DNA of 6,156 nucleotides from an uncultured Candidatus Melainabacteria bacterium (GCA_934675225.1 CAKUQA010000087.1:1-6156); one strand, 5' to 3'; shown: positions 1-5,861, counted from the stretch's first letter. Notes: generated from the sequence alone by a model not told the origin. Translations and numbers: made by a program.

Positions 1-6
1 TAAGTG

Positions 7-60
7 TAGGGCGAAGCTCCTAAGACCTAAGCAAACCTTAAGAGCTTTCTTCACACCCTA
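7..60 (-). other. Large RNA hairpin just downstream of the tiny peptide gene (3' UTR structure or terminator stem)
   Basis: Read on the minus strand, UAGGGUG (60-54) pairs with CGCCCUA (13-7), and AAGCUCUUAAG (47-37) pairs with CUUAGGAGCUU (24-14). The left side has a 6-nt bulge (53-48) and the loop is 12 nt (36-25). This gives 18 pairs in total, two of them wobbles. Both wobbles are G-U on the minus strand and would be A-C mismatches on the plus strand, so the structure belongs to a minus-strand transcript. It starts 4 nt after the stop of the 21-aa ORF. Whether a U-tract follows cannot be seen because the window ends 6 nt further on, so terminator function is only an inference. Confidence 0.6.
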
Positions 61-64
61 TAGT

Positions 65-130
65 TTACAGTTTTAATGCTATTACTGCGATTGCAAATGC
101 CAGTAATAGCATTATTATTTGTTTAACCAT
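65..130 (-). CDS. Tiny hydrophobic single-helix peptide, 21 aa; candidate small membrane protein or type I toxin-like peptide
   Basis: The ORF starts with ATG at 130-128 and stops with TAA at 67-65. The product begins MVKQ, has the core IIMLLLAFAIAVIA and ends in LKL: one uninterrupted hydrophobic stretch of about 15 residues with a lysine near each end, the build of a short membrane-spanning peptide. Evidence that it is translated is good for its size. GGAAAGGAGGG (145-135) is nearly a perfect anti-16S match, with 5 nt between GGAGG and the ATG. A sigma70-like promoter lies upstream and a strong hairpin begins 4 nt after the stop. In length and composition it resembles Ibs-type type I toxins and other small membrane peptides, but I see no homology I can name. 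The coding region is also an inverted repeat, which could favour an RNA role instead. No function is claimed. Confidence 0.6.
   Translation of the reverse strand: MVKQIIMLLLAFAIAVIALKL
74..114 (-). repeat. 14-bp perfect inverted repeat inside the tiny peptide ORF
   Basis: The arms at 74-87 and 101-114 are perfectly complementary (TAATGCTATTACTG against CAGTAATAGCATTA), with a 13-nt spacer. In the minus-strand mRNA this is a 14-bp hairpin covering codons 6 to 19 of the 21-codon ORF, most of the hydrophobic core. The two arms encode similar hydrophobic residues (IMLLL and AVIAL), so low-complexity codon use explains part of the symmetry but not 14 perfect pairs. Confidence 0.8.
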
Positions 131-159
131 AGTGCCCTCCTTTCCGACCAATTTCTTCA

Positions 160-186
160 CTAATTGCGTGTGCCGGTGAAAAGCAT
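160..186 (-). CDS. Possible 8-codon upstream ORF (MLFTGTRN) in the leader of the tiny peptide gene
   Basis: ATG at 186-184 is preceded by AGGA (196-193) at 6-nt spacing, and the frame stops with TAG at 162-160, 29 nt before the start of the hydrophobic peptide. If transcription starts at G198, the Shine-Dalgarno sits at the extreme 5' end of the mRNA. Short leader ORFs that gate translation of a downstream peptide are known from hok/sok-type systems (mok), which is why it is listed. It may equally be chance, as eight codons carry no statistical weight. Confidence 0.25.
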   Translation of the reverse strand: MLFTGTRN

Positions 187-204
187 GAGCTATCCTACTT
201 TTTT

Positions 205-233
205 AGTATAACCTTTATTATAATATAATGCAA
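205..233 (-). promoter_or_regulatory. Sigma70-like promoter for the tiny peptide unit
   Basis: The -35 is TTGCAT (233-228) and the -10 is TATACT (210-205), with a 17-nt spacer. Six A residues follow, then G198 as the natural start point, giving a leader of about 67 nt before the ATG at 130. The region is very AT-rich, so extra TATAAT-like strings occur nearby, for example inside the spacer, but only this pair has correct spacing. It lies just downstream of the coiled-coil gene, so the peptide gene probably has its own transcript. Confidence 0.5.
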
Positions 234-251
234 TATTGTTAAAAAGTAGCT

Positions 252-830
252 CTATAGTTTTTGCATTTTCTTATTTATTTGAGACCTGATTTTATTTGCC
301 CTATAGAGATAATTCGTCAACTTTTCGTAATTTGCTTTTGTTTCTCCATAAGGGACTTTCATCGCAATTAACTCATCAACATTTTCATTTATACTGGTTA
401 ACGTTTCTAAAGAATCGCTCATATCAAAAATTGATTGAACTTTCTTAGACATCCTTGCAATAATTTTTCTTGAAACAAATCGAGCTAAACGAGCTATTGG
501 CGAAAGCTTCTGTTTTGGCTTTTTAGGCATAGCTACTGTTGTTAATTTTTCCGCCAAACTTCTTTTTGAATACTGTTCTTTCAATTCCATAATTTCATTT
601 TCGATTTGCTTTGCCTGAATTTTTAAATCCATAACATCAAGCAATTTTCCTAAAAGTTCAGCACCTTTTATTTTACTGTTAAGAGCATCTAAAGCTTCTT
701 CTTTTTCTGCAATTAAACATTCCAACCTCAATGTTTTATCATCTAAATCTTTAAATGAATTATTATTTAAAATATTTTGATCAATATCATTTAATCTTTT
801 GAAATTGTTTTGAAATAAATTATTGTTCAT
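252..830 (-). CDS. Hypothetical coiled-coil protein, 192 aa
   Basis: I do not recognise this family. No signal peptide or membrane segment is visible, so the product is probably cytosolic. An Asn-rich N-terminus (residues 1-25) leads into a long charged helix (about 28-96) with heptad-like spacing of Leu/Ile, typical of a coiled coil. A strongly basic stretch follows (about 102-131, MPKKPKQ then repeated Arg/Lys among Ile/Ala/Phe), which could bind nucleic acid or acidic membrane. A second, mostly helical segment (132-192) ends in KKMQKL. The start at 830 has no clear Shine-Dalgarno (ATAACAAGCAA precedes it). The gene follows the permease by 35 nt with no terminator between, so it is probably co-transcribed and may depend on translation from upstream. 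The context hints at an envelope-linked role, but that is inference only. Confidence 0.75.
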   Translation of the reverse strand: MNNNLFQNNFKRLNDIDQNILNNNSFKDLDDKTLRLECLIAEKEEALDALNSKIKGAELLGKLLDVMDLKIQAKQIENEIMELKEQYSKRSLAEKLTTVAMPKKPKQKLSPIARLARFVSRKIIARMSKKVQSIFDMSDSLETLTSINENVDELIAMKVPYGETKANYEKLTNYLYRANKIRSQINKKMQKL

Positions 831-865
831 TTGCTTGTTATAAAATCCGTAAATTTTAAAATTTG

Positions 866-2002
866 TTATTCAATTGTGTAAACTTTTTTGTAATACAAAA
901 TTGCGCCAATTATTGTAAGTACAATATTAGGCATCCAAGCAGCCAAAAATGGTTGCAAAGTTCCCGCTTCCCCAAATGATATAGACAATGCTCTTATCAA
1001 GTAGTAAGCAAAAATTATTAAAATACTAAATAAAAAACCTCTATTATAACGTACTCTCGGAGGCGTAATTGCAAGTGGCACACCTATCAAAACAAGGGCA
1101 ATTGTTGTCAATGGCAAAGCCAACTTATCATACAATTCTATTTGTATAGACTTTCTCTCTTTTTCATCAATATGATTTGTTCTTATGTAGTTAATCAGCT
1201 TAGAAAAATTCATTTCTTTAGCTACATTTTTATTCAACTCTTTAGACATATCAAGCCCAAATTTTATAACAGACTTTTCAAAAAGAGTTGTGTTTAAAAT
1301 ATCACCGTCATCGTCAACCGTATAAACAGCTCCTTTTTCAAATTGCCAACCTTCAGGAGATGTCTTTCCTTCGTCTGCTTGAAGAACCTGAATAGTACCT
1401 TCTTTAGAAGTATCAAGCACTGTTATATTATGCAAAATTTTGTCCTCACAATAACCAACATAGAAAAGACGTTTAATTCCTCCACCTTCATTTAACTCTT
1501 TGAACACAAAATTTTGTTTACCTTCTGGAATATTTTTTTGTCCTAAAGCCCATAATGCAAGGTCTTTTGATTGTTTGGTCATAACTGGAACAACACTCTC
1601 ATTAATAATGAATGAGCAAACAGACATTATTAACGCAAATATAAAAATAGGTTTTGCAATTCTGTTTAATCCAATACCACAAGCCCTCATAACAGTAATT
1701 TCAGATTTTAAACTTAACCCGTTTAAAGTCATTACGGTAGCAAGTAAAACGCCCATAGGAATAGTCATCACAATAACTTGCGGAAGATTAAGAATAATCA
1801 TCATCAATGCAACATTAAACGGAATTCCAAACAAAGAAATCTGTTTGATAAGCGTAATAAAAGTATCGGAAGCAAATATAATTGAAGTAAATACGCACAC
1901 ACCCATGATAAACATTTCAATAATTTGTTTCAAAATGTATTTATCTAATAGAGTCATTGTCCCTGAAAAAGGTTTTTCTTCTTTCACAATTGTATTTGCC
2001 AT
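866..2002 (-). CDS. LptF/LptG (YjgP/YjgQ) family lipopolysaccharide export permease
   Basis: This is an inner-membrane permease of the Lpt ABC exporter, which with LptB extracts LPS from the inner membrane and passes it to the periplasmic bridge. Six membrane segments are visible at about residues 29-53, 66-93, 115-136, 293-313, 320-340 and 352-371, with a large soluble periplasmic part between the third and fourth (about 137-290), as expected for the beta-jellyroll of LptF/G. Family hallmarks are LDKYILKQ near the N-terminus, the motif region LNLPQVIVMTIPMGVLLATV (72-90) and SEITVMRACGI (100-110). These resemble cyanobacterial LptF/G-like proteins. At 378 aa the length is normal. F and G cannot be told apart here, and no partner is in the window. 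The start at 2002 lacks a good Shine-Dalgarno; Met16 (at 1957) immediately precedes the conserved region and is an alternative start. It lies 27 nt after the dehydrogenase gene. Confidence 0.92.
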   Translation of the reverse strand: MANTIVKEEKPFSGTMTLLDKYILKQIIEMFIMGVCVFTSIIFASDTFITLIKQISLFGIPFNVALMMIILNLPQVIVMTIPMGVLLATVMTLNGLSLKSEITVMRACGIGLNRIAKPIFIFALIMSVCSFIINESVVPVMTKQSKDLALWALGQKNIPEGKQNFVFKELNEGGGIKRLFYVGYCEDKILHNITVLDTSKEGTIQVLQADEGKTSPEGWQFEKGAVYTVDDDGDILNTTLFEKSVIKFGLDMSKELNKNVAKEMNFSKLINYIRTNHIDEKERKSIQIELYDKLALPLTTIALVLIGVPLAITPPRVRYNRGFLFSILIIFAYYLIRALSISFGEAGTLQPFLAAWMPNIVLTIIGAILYYKKVYTIE

Positions 2003-2029
2003 AATTTTATGTTACCCGAAATAATTTTA

Positions 2030-3001
2030 TTAATCAAACTCGATTAAAACTTTCAATACGTCTTTCTCTTTATTTTTTTCAAAAGCTTCAATTGCATCAT
2101 CTGCTTTATATTTTGCGGAAATAAGAGGTTTAAAATCTATTCTTCCTGCTTTTAAAAGCCTCAAAGCAGCCGGGAACTGTCCGCATCTTGAACCTAAAAC
2201 GGTAATTTCATCAATTACAATTGGTGCAAGATTAAATTCTTTAGAAGCAGCAATAGTACTTTTTAGAACTAAAACCCCGCGAGGCTTTGTAAGAGCCAAA
2301 GCTGTCTCAAAACCGGAAATAGAACCTGTTGCTTCAACAACTACATCGTATATTTTTTCAACTTTTAAATCTGAAAGCAACTTAGTTTCAACCCCTTGAG
2401 CTTTTGCAATATCAAGTTTATTTTGATGCTTTCCAACTAAAGTTACGTCAATATTTTGGCTATTCAATTCCAACGCAGTTATTAATCCTAATTTTCCATC
2501 TCCAAGAACAATAACTTTTTCAAACGGTTTTATGTGTAATTGTTCAGTAATTTCGCAAGCTGCAGCAAGCGGTTCTACAAATACGGCTTGTTCATCCGGT
2601 ACATTCTCAGGAACTTCAAAAAGAGTTTCTAAAGGCATAGTGAAATACTCAGCAAAAACTCCATCTTTTCTCCAAATACCTAAAGTATGCCTATCCGGAC
2701 AATGGCGATAAAGTTTTTCTGCACAATAAGAACAATCCGGTTTTTTACAACCGTAACTTATTTCTGCAACAACTCTTTTTCCCAAAAGTGATTGGTCTGC
2801 ATCATTAATTTCTTCAACAACACCAACTGCTTCGTGCCCTAAAACACCCTTGTAACCCATATAGCCTTTTGTAATTTCATAATCAGTATTACAAATCCCA
2901 GCTAAAGTTACTCTTACCAAAGCTTCACCTTTTTGTGGAACAGGTTTTTTATAGTCATTTACAAGTTTTAATTCTTCATCAAATACGATTGCTTTCATCA
3001 T
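2030..3001 (-). CDS. Zinc-dependent medium-chain dehydrogenase (alcohol/threonine dehydrogenase-like)
   Basis: This is an MDR-superfamily NAD(P)-dependent oxidoreductase of 323 aa. The N-terminal GroES-like domain carries probable catalytic zinc ligands Cys37 (GICNTD) and His56-Glu57 (GHEAVG), with Glu143 in FVEPLAAA. A cysteine lobe with Cys85, Cys90, Cys93 and Cys101 would bind structural zinc. The Rossmann domain starts near residue 161 with the nucleotide loop VLGDGKLG (165-172), and VVEATGS (221-227) is the usual second strand. The combination RHCPDR..LGI, VFVEPLAAA and GDGKLGL matches a subfamily I associate with cyanobacteria and other bacteria. The substrate cannot be told from sequence. 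Two ATGs are adjacent: AAGGAGA (3010-3004) leaves 3 nt before the first (3001) and 6 nt before the second (2998), so the second may be the true start. The permease gene follows after 27 nt. Confidence 0.9.
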   Translation of the reverse strand: MMKAIVFDEELKLVNDYKKPVPQKGEALVRVTLAGICNTDYEITKGYMGYKGVLGHEAVGVVEEINDADQSLLGKRVVAEISYGCKKPDCSYCAEKLYRHCPDRHTLGIWRKDGVFAEYFTMPLETLFEVPENVPDEQAVFVEPLAAACEITEQLHIKPFEKVIVLGDGKLGLITALELNSQNIDVTLVGKHQNKLDIAKAQGVETKLLSDLKVEKIYDVVVEATGSISGFETALALTKPRGVLVLKSTIAASKEFNLAPIVIDEITVLGSRCGQFPAALRLLKAGRIDFKPLISAKYKADDAIEAFEKNKEKDVLKVLIEFD

Positions 3002-3073
3002 TCTCTCCTTTATGAATATATTTTATCATAAAAAGAAACAGGTTAGAAAAAAGCAAATTAAATACCTGAATTA

Positions 3074-3274
3074 TTAGCCCTCTGCAACAACAGTTGTAAG
3101 GAGTTCCCCATAACTGTTCATTGAGCCGTCAGTTTCTTCAACAATATAATTATAACCTTCTTTTCCGGCAATAGCTTTTTCTGCTTTTTCTAAAGCTTCA
3201 TCATAGTCTTTAGTTTCTGCAACTAATGTTTTTGAAAATTCTGATTTATTTTTGATTGTATAAATATGATACAT
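3074..3274 (-). CDS. Small hypothetical acidic protein, 66 aa
   Basis: I do not recognise this protein. I chose the start at 3274 (MYHIYTIKNK) because AAAGGAGAT (3291-3283) sits 8 nt upstream. The longer in-frame reading from 3319 would translate this ribosome binding site as Lys-Gly-Asp and is unlikely. The product has no signal peptide or membrane segment. It looks like a small alpha/beta fold: strand (YHIYTI, residues 2-7), strand (KTLVAET), acidic helix (DYDEALEKAEKAIAG), strand (YNYIVEE), then a C-terminal strand (LLTTVVAEG). It lies between cysE (100-nt gap) and the dehydrogenase (72-nt gap), alone enough that it may have its own promoter, though none is convincing. Confidence 0.75.
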   Translation of the reverse strand: MYHIYTIKNKSEFSKTLVAETKDYDEALEKAEKAIAGKEGYNYIVEETDGSMNSYGELLTTVVAEG

Positions 3275-3374
3275 AATTTTATCTCCTTTCAATACAAAAA
3301 AACAAATGGCAAACTGCAATAGTTAAAGAGTTATTACACACAACATGCTTTCAAACTCAATAATGATACTATTT

Positions 3375-4025
3375 TCATTTTTCTTCCATCTTTTCTTTTA
3401 ATTCTAACACTTCATATTTTAACCTATTAAGTTCGCATTTTATCGGATCCGGAATTCTATTATGCATAAGAATACCATTCTTATCCCGATATTTTTGATG
3501 GACAATTCTCCCCGGAACTCCAACTACGGTTGAATAATCCGGAACGTCTTCCATCACAACAGAACCTGCTCCAACACGAACATAGTCTCCAAGTTTAATG
3601 TTACCCAAAACCTTTGCTCCTGCACCGACAATTACACCATTCCCTAAAGTCGGGTGGCGTTTTCCATGTTCTTTACCGGTTCCGCCAAGAGTTACTTGTT
3701 GATAAATTAGAACATCATCTCCAATTTCAGTAGTAGCCCCAATTACAACACCTTCTCCATGGTCAATAAAAAACCTCCTGCCAATTTTTGCAGCAGGGTG
3801 AATTTCAATGCCGGTAATAATTCTCGTTATATAAGAAATAATTCTTGGAATTAAAGGAAGATGCCACTTGTAAAGCCTGTGAGCAAAGCGGTACGCTATC
3901 AATGCATGCAACCCCGGATAACACAATATAACTTCTAAAAAATTTTCTGCAGCAGGATCTTTGTCATAAATAACTTGAATATCTTCTTTTACCTTTGTTA
4001 TTCCTCGTTTAATAATTTTGAACAT
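3375..4025 (-). CDS. cysE: Serine O-acetyltransferase (EpsC/CysE type)
   Basis: The enzyme transfers acetyl from acetyl-CoA to L-serine, giving O-acetylserine, the precursor that O-acetylserine sulfhydrylase turns into cysteine in the cytosol. The 216-aa product is the short form lacking most of the extra N-terminal domain of E. coli CysE. Aligned from memory to E. coli Asp92, Asp157, His158 and His193, the catalytic residues are all present: Asp23 (KDPA), Asp88-His89 ([11 protein letters not shown]) and His124 (GKRHPTL). [12 protein letters not shown] (35-46) is the helical-domain signature. Hexapeptide left-handed beta-helix repeats run from about 73 to 176, including VTLGGTGK (111-118) and ending in GVPGRIV (169-175). 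A charged helical tail follows (192-216). CGGAG (4036-4032) lies 6 nt before the ATG. A palindromic element fills the 105 nt between tyrS and this gene and may affect its expression. Confidence 0.96.
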   Translation of the reverse strand: MFKIIKRGITKVKEDIQVIYDKDPAAENFLEVILCYPGLHALIAYRFAHRLYKWHLPLIPRIISYITRIITGIEIHPAAKIGRRFFIDHGEGVVIGATTEIGDDVLIYQQVTLGGTGKEHGKRHPTLGNGVIVGAGAKVLGNIKLGDYVRVGAGSVVMEDVPDYSTVVGVPGRIVHQKYRDKNGILMHNRIPDPIKCELNRLKYEVLELKEKMEEK

Positions 4026-4042
4026 AAAGTACTCCGAATGAG

Positions 4043-4132
4043 AAGTGAAAAGACCATTACAGGAGCTATTGTTCCAAAGCTATTTTTGAACGAAATGAGC
4101 GACATGGACTTTTCACATTTGACTTTTCACTT
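4043..4132. repeat. Palindromic intergenic element with GTGAAAA heptamers between tyrS and cysE
   Basis: The left arm AAGTGAAAAG (4043-4052) is perfectly complementary to CTTTTCACTT (4123-4132). An overlapping second pairing joins 4045-4057 to 4104-4116 with 12 of 13 pairs. The right side carries a 10-bp direct repeat, GACTTTTCAC, at 4107-4116 and 4121-4130 (period 14). On the minus strand this reads as heptads GTGAAAA, GTCAAAT, GTGAAAA, GTCCATG starting right after the tyrS stop. Inside, 4071-4091 forms a smaller hairpin (GTTC..GAAC with AAA/TTT), and AGCTATT occurs at 4064-4070 and 4078-4084, also 14 nt apart. The outer stem ends 7 nt before the cysE Shine-Dalgarno. It looks like a small interspersed palindromic or MITE-like repeat. 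No target-site duplication is evident, and only one copy is in the window. Confidence 0.75.
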
Positions 4133-5348
4133 AAATCAATTTTGCAAATTTTCTTTTGCCTGCTTGTAATACTACGCTTTCTGTGAAATCAAATGTATAG
4201 GTCATATCGGCAATTTTTTCGCCATCGACTTTTACACCGCCACCTTGAATCAAACGTTTTGCTTCACCTTTACTTGCAGTAAATTTCAACTCCATAAGAA
4301 CATCCAAAATATTCTTTCCGCACATGCCTGCAACCTCTTGAATATCATCAGGAATTCCCTTGTTTGAAACAACATTGATAAACGCATCTTGCCCACGTTT
4401 TGCACCTTCTTCGCCATGATATTCCGCAGTAATTATATATGCAAGCTTTAATTTTATATCACGCGGATTTACAGAGCCATCAGCAATTTGTTTATCTATA
4501 GTTTCAAGTTCTTCTTTTGTTGCATCAGTAAGCAAACTATAGTATCTTGAAATCATATTATCAGGAATACTCATCAACTTTCCAAACATATCATTTTCAC
4601 TATCAGTAAGAGAAATACAATGTTCCGGATATGTTTTAGACATTTTAACAACACCATCAGTACCTTCCAATAAAGGCAAAAGCATTACTAATTGAGGATA
4701 TTTTTTGCCATAAGCGGCCTGAATATCTCTACCTAAAAGAGTATTAAATCTTTGATCAGTACCACCCAACTCAATATCAGAATTAATTGCAACAGAATCA
4801 TAAGCCTGCATTAAAGGATAGAAAAACTCATGAATTGCAATAGGTCTACCATCTGCATAACGTTTTGCAAAGTCATCTCTTGTCATCATTTGTGCGACAG
4901 TTACATTTGATGCAAGCTTCAATAAATCAACAAAACTCATCGAATGCAACCAATCTGCATTATTAACAACTTCTGCTTTTGTCACGTCTAAAACTTTTGA
5001 CATTTGATCAAAATAAGATTTTGCATTTTCTGCAACTTGTTCTTTTGTTAAAGCCGGTCGAGTTTCCGATTTTCCGGAAGGGTCACCAACCATAGCAGTA
5101 GCACCACCAACAATCAATACAATTTTATGACCTAAATTTTGGAACTCTCTTAACTTTCTCATAACAACCGTATGTCCAAGGTGCAAATCCGGTCTTGTTG
5201 GATCCATACCAAGTTTTACTCTTAACGGAGTATTTGTATCATGAGCGTGTTGAAGCTTTATAGCAAGTTCTTCAATTCCCCCAGGTAAAACTTCTGCATT
5301 ACGAGTCAAATGTTTTGCTTGTTCTATAAATTCAGTTCTTATTTCCAT
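4131..5348 (-). CDS. tyrS: Tyrosyl-tRNA synthetase
   Basis: This class I aminoacyl-tRNA synthetase activates tyrosine with ATP and charges tRNA-Tyr in the cytosol. The 405-aa product has PDLHLGH (53-59, the HIGH motif), YPLMQAYDSVA (177-187) and GGTDQRFN (195-202) lining the tyrosine site, KMSKT (235-239, the KMSKS loop with Thr in the last position), and a C-terminal S4 RNA-binding domain (about 346-405, with SKGEAKRLIQGGGVKVDG). Length and motif pattern fit the longer bacterial TyrRS group (TyrZ-like) rather than the B. stearothermophilus-type enzyme, a judgement from memory. GGAGA (5359-5355) lies 6 nt before the ATG. The leader is only about 27 nt, so there is no room for a T-box or other large riboswitch. 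The stop codon lies at the edge of the intergenic palindromic element preceding cysE. Confidence 0.97.
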   Translation of the reverse strand: MEIRTEFIEQAKHLTRNAEVLPGGIEELAIKLQHAHDTNTPLRVKLGMDPTRPDLHLGHTVVMRKLREFQNLGHKIVLIVGGATAMVGDPSGKSETRPALTKEQVAENAKSYFDQMSKVLDVTKAEVVNNADWLHSMSFVDLLKLASNVTVAQMMTRDDFAKRYADGRPIAIHEFFYPLMQAYDSVAINSDIELGGTDQRFNTLLGRDIQAAYGKKYPQLVMLLPLLEGTDGVVKMSKTYPEHCISLTDSENDMFGKLMSIPDNMISRYYSLLTDATKEELETIDKQIADGSVNPRDIKLKLAYIITAEYHGEEGAKRGQDAFINVVSNKGIPDDIQEVAGMCGKNILDVLMELKFTASKGEAKRLIQGGGVKVDGEKIADMTYTFDFTESVVLQAGKRKFAKLI

Positions 5349-5381
5349 TTTAATTCTCCATATATATTTTTTAATAAATTA

Positions 5382-5412
5382 ATTATATCATACGCAAAAA
5401 ATATTATATCAA
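5382..5412 (-). promoter_or_regulatory. Promoter of tyrS
   Basis: The -10 is TATAAT (5387-5382), extended by TG one base upstream (TGaTATAAT, 5390-5382). A TTGATA (5412-5407) serves as -35 with a long 19-nt spacer, which the extended -10 can compensate. The expected start near 5375 gives a leader of about 27 nt before tyrS. The -35 overlaps the U-tract of the upstream terminator, so phage-type genes and tyrS are insulated from each other with almost no spacer. Confidence 0.6.
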
Positions 5413-5442
5413 ATAAAAAACCGGCTTTATAAAAAACCGGTT
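5411..5442 (-). terminator. Intrinsic terminator after the tail-fibre assembly gene
   Basis: On the minus strand AACCGGTTTT pairs with AAAGCCGGTT (5442-5433 with 5428-5419) around a TTAT tetraloop. This is a 10-bp stem with one G-T wobble. TTTTATTT (5418-5411) follows immediately. On the plus strand no U-tract follows the stem, so termination is one-directional. It begins 7 nt after the stop codon of the assembly gene. Confidence 0.9.
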
Positions 5443-5449
5443 CCTTATT

Positions 5450-5857
5450 TTATGAAAGTTCTGAAAATTCTTTTCTTAACAGTATGATTTGATTATTATA
5501 ATATTCCAACCAAGTTGTTTCCTCATTCTTCAGAGCAGGTTCAGCAAGCGCCCTAATTCTTTTCTTGTCAAGTTCCTCTAACTCATCCTGAATTTCTTGT
5601 TTTCTTAATTCAGTTTCTATACTTAATTGGCGTGTTTCAATTTCTTTTAGAGCTAATTTTTTCCATCTTCCATTTTCAAACGCATATTCCTTTTTATCAA
5701 CAGCTATAACATTGTTTTCATACAAGATAATTTTTGCACCTTTGGTTTGTCTATTTAGTAACTCAAACCAATATTCATCCGTAATTTCAACAGCTCCATC
5801 AAATTTTTCTTCATAAAATCCATAGTCTCTATTATTTTTAGTTCCGTAATATTTCAT
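5450..5857 (-). CDS. Phage tail-fibre assembly-like protein, 135 aa
   Basis: Phage tail-fibre assembly proteins are chaperones that help fold and trimerise the fibre and are usually encoded directly after it. This product has the typical plan: a short N-terminal strand region (MKYYGTKNNRDYGFYEE), an ITDEYWFELL segment (residues 25-34), a strand hairpin (AKIILYENNVIAVDK), a long charged helix (about 69-105) and a C-terminus with a conserved-looking IRAL..PALKNEETTWLEYYNNQI (101-124). That resembles proteins in the tail-fibre assembly families (Caudo_TAP-like), though I judge this from pattern and position, not from an alignment. The strong Shine-Dalgarno AAGGAGG overlaps the stop of the fibre gene. 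The gap is 9 nt, so translation is probably coupled. A terminator follows and ends the unit. Confidence 0.75.
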   Translation of the reverse strand: MKYYGTKNNRDYGFYEEKFDGAVEITDEYWFELLNRQTKGAKIILYENNVIAVDKKEYAFENGRWKKLALKEIETRQLSIETELRKQEIQDELEELDKKRIRALAEPALKNEETTWLEYYNNQIILLRKEFSELS

Positions 5858-5861
5858 TTTT

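Noticed and set aside
1..130. Plus-strand antisense RNA promoter opposite the tiny peptide gene
   Set aside because: TATAGT at 59-64 is the best -10 candidate, but there is no recognisable -35 at 16-18 nt upstream. Absence from sequence alone is not proof.
235..260. Intrinsic terminator after the coiled-coil gene
   Set aside because: A short T-run (CTTTTTAAC) is present, but no stem of useful length precedes it.
1500..2024. 174-codon plus-strand open frame
   Set aside because: It lies entirely opposite the well-supported LptF/G permease, has no ribosome binding site, and its composition is what the complement of a membrane-protein gene gives.
3025..3056. Possible promoter for the dehydrogenase gene (TTGCTT and TATGAT)
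   Set aside because: The spacer would be 20 nt and the -35 is poor. In such AT-rich DNA this level of match is expected by chance.
3975..4169. 64-codon plus-strand open frame across the cysE-tyrS gap
   Set aside because: It overlaps the conserved ends of cysE and tyrS on the opposite strand and runs through the palindromic element. It shows no protein-like features.
5349..5375. T-box or other riboswitch before tyrS
   Set aside because: The leader between the promoter and the start codon is only about 27 nt, too short for a T-box, and no specifier stem or antiterminator is visible.
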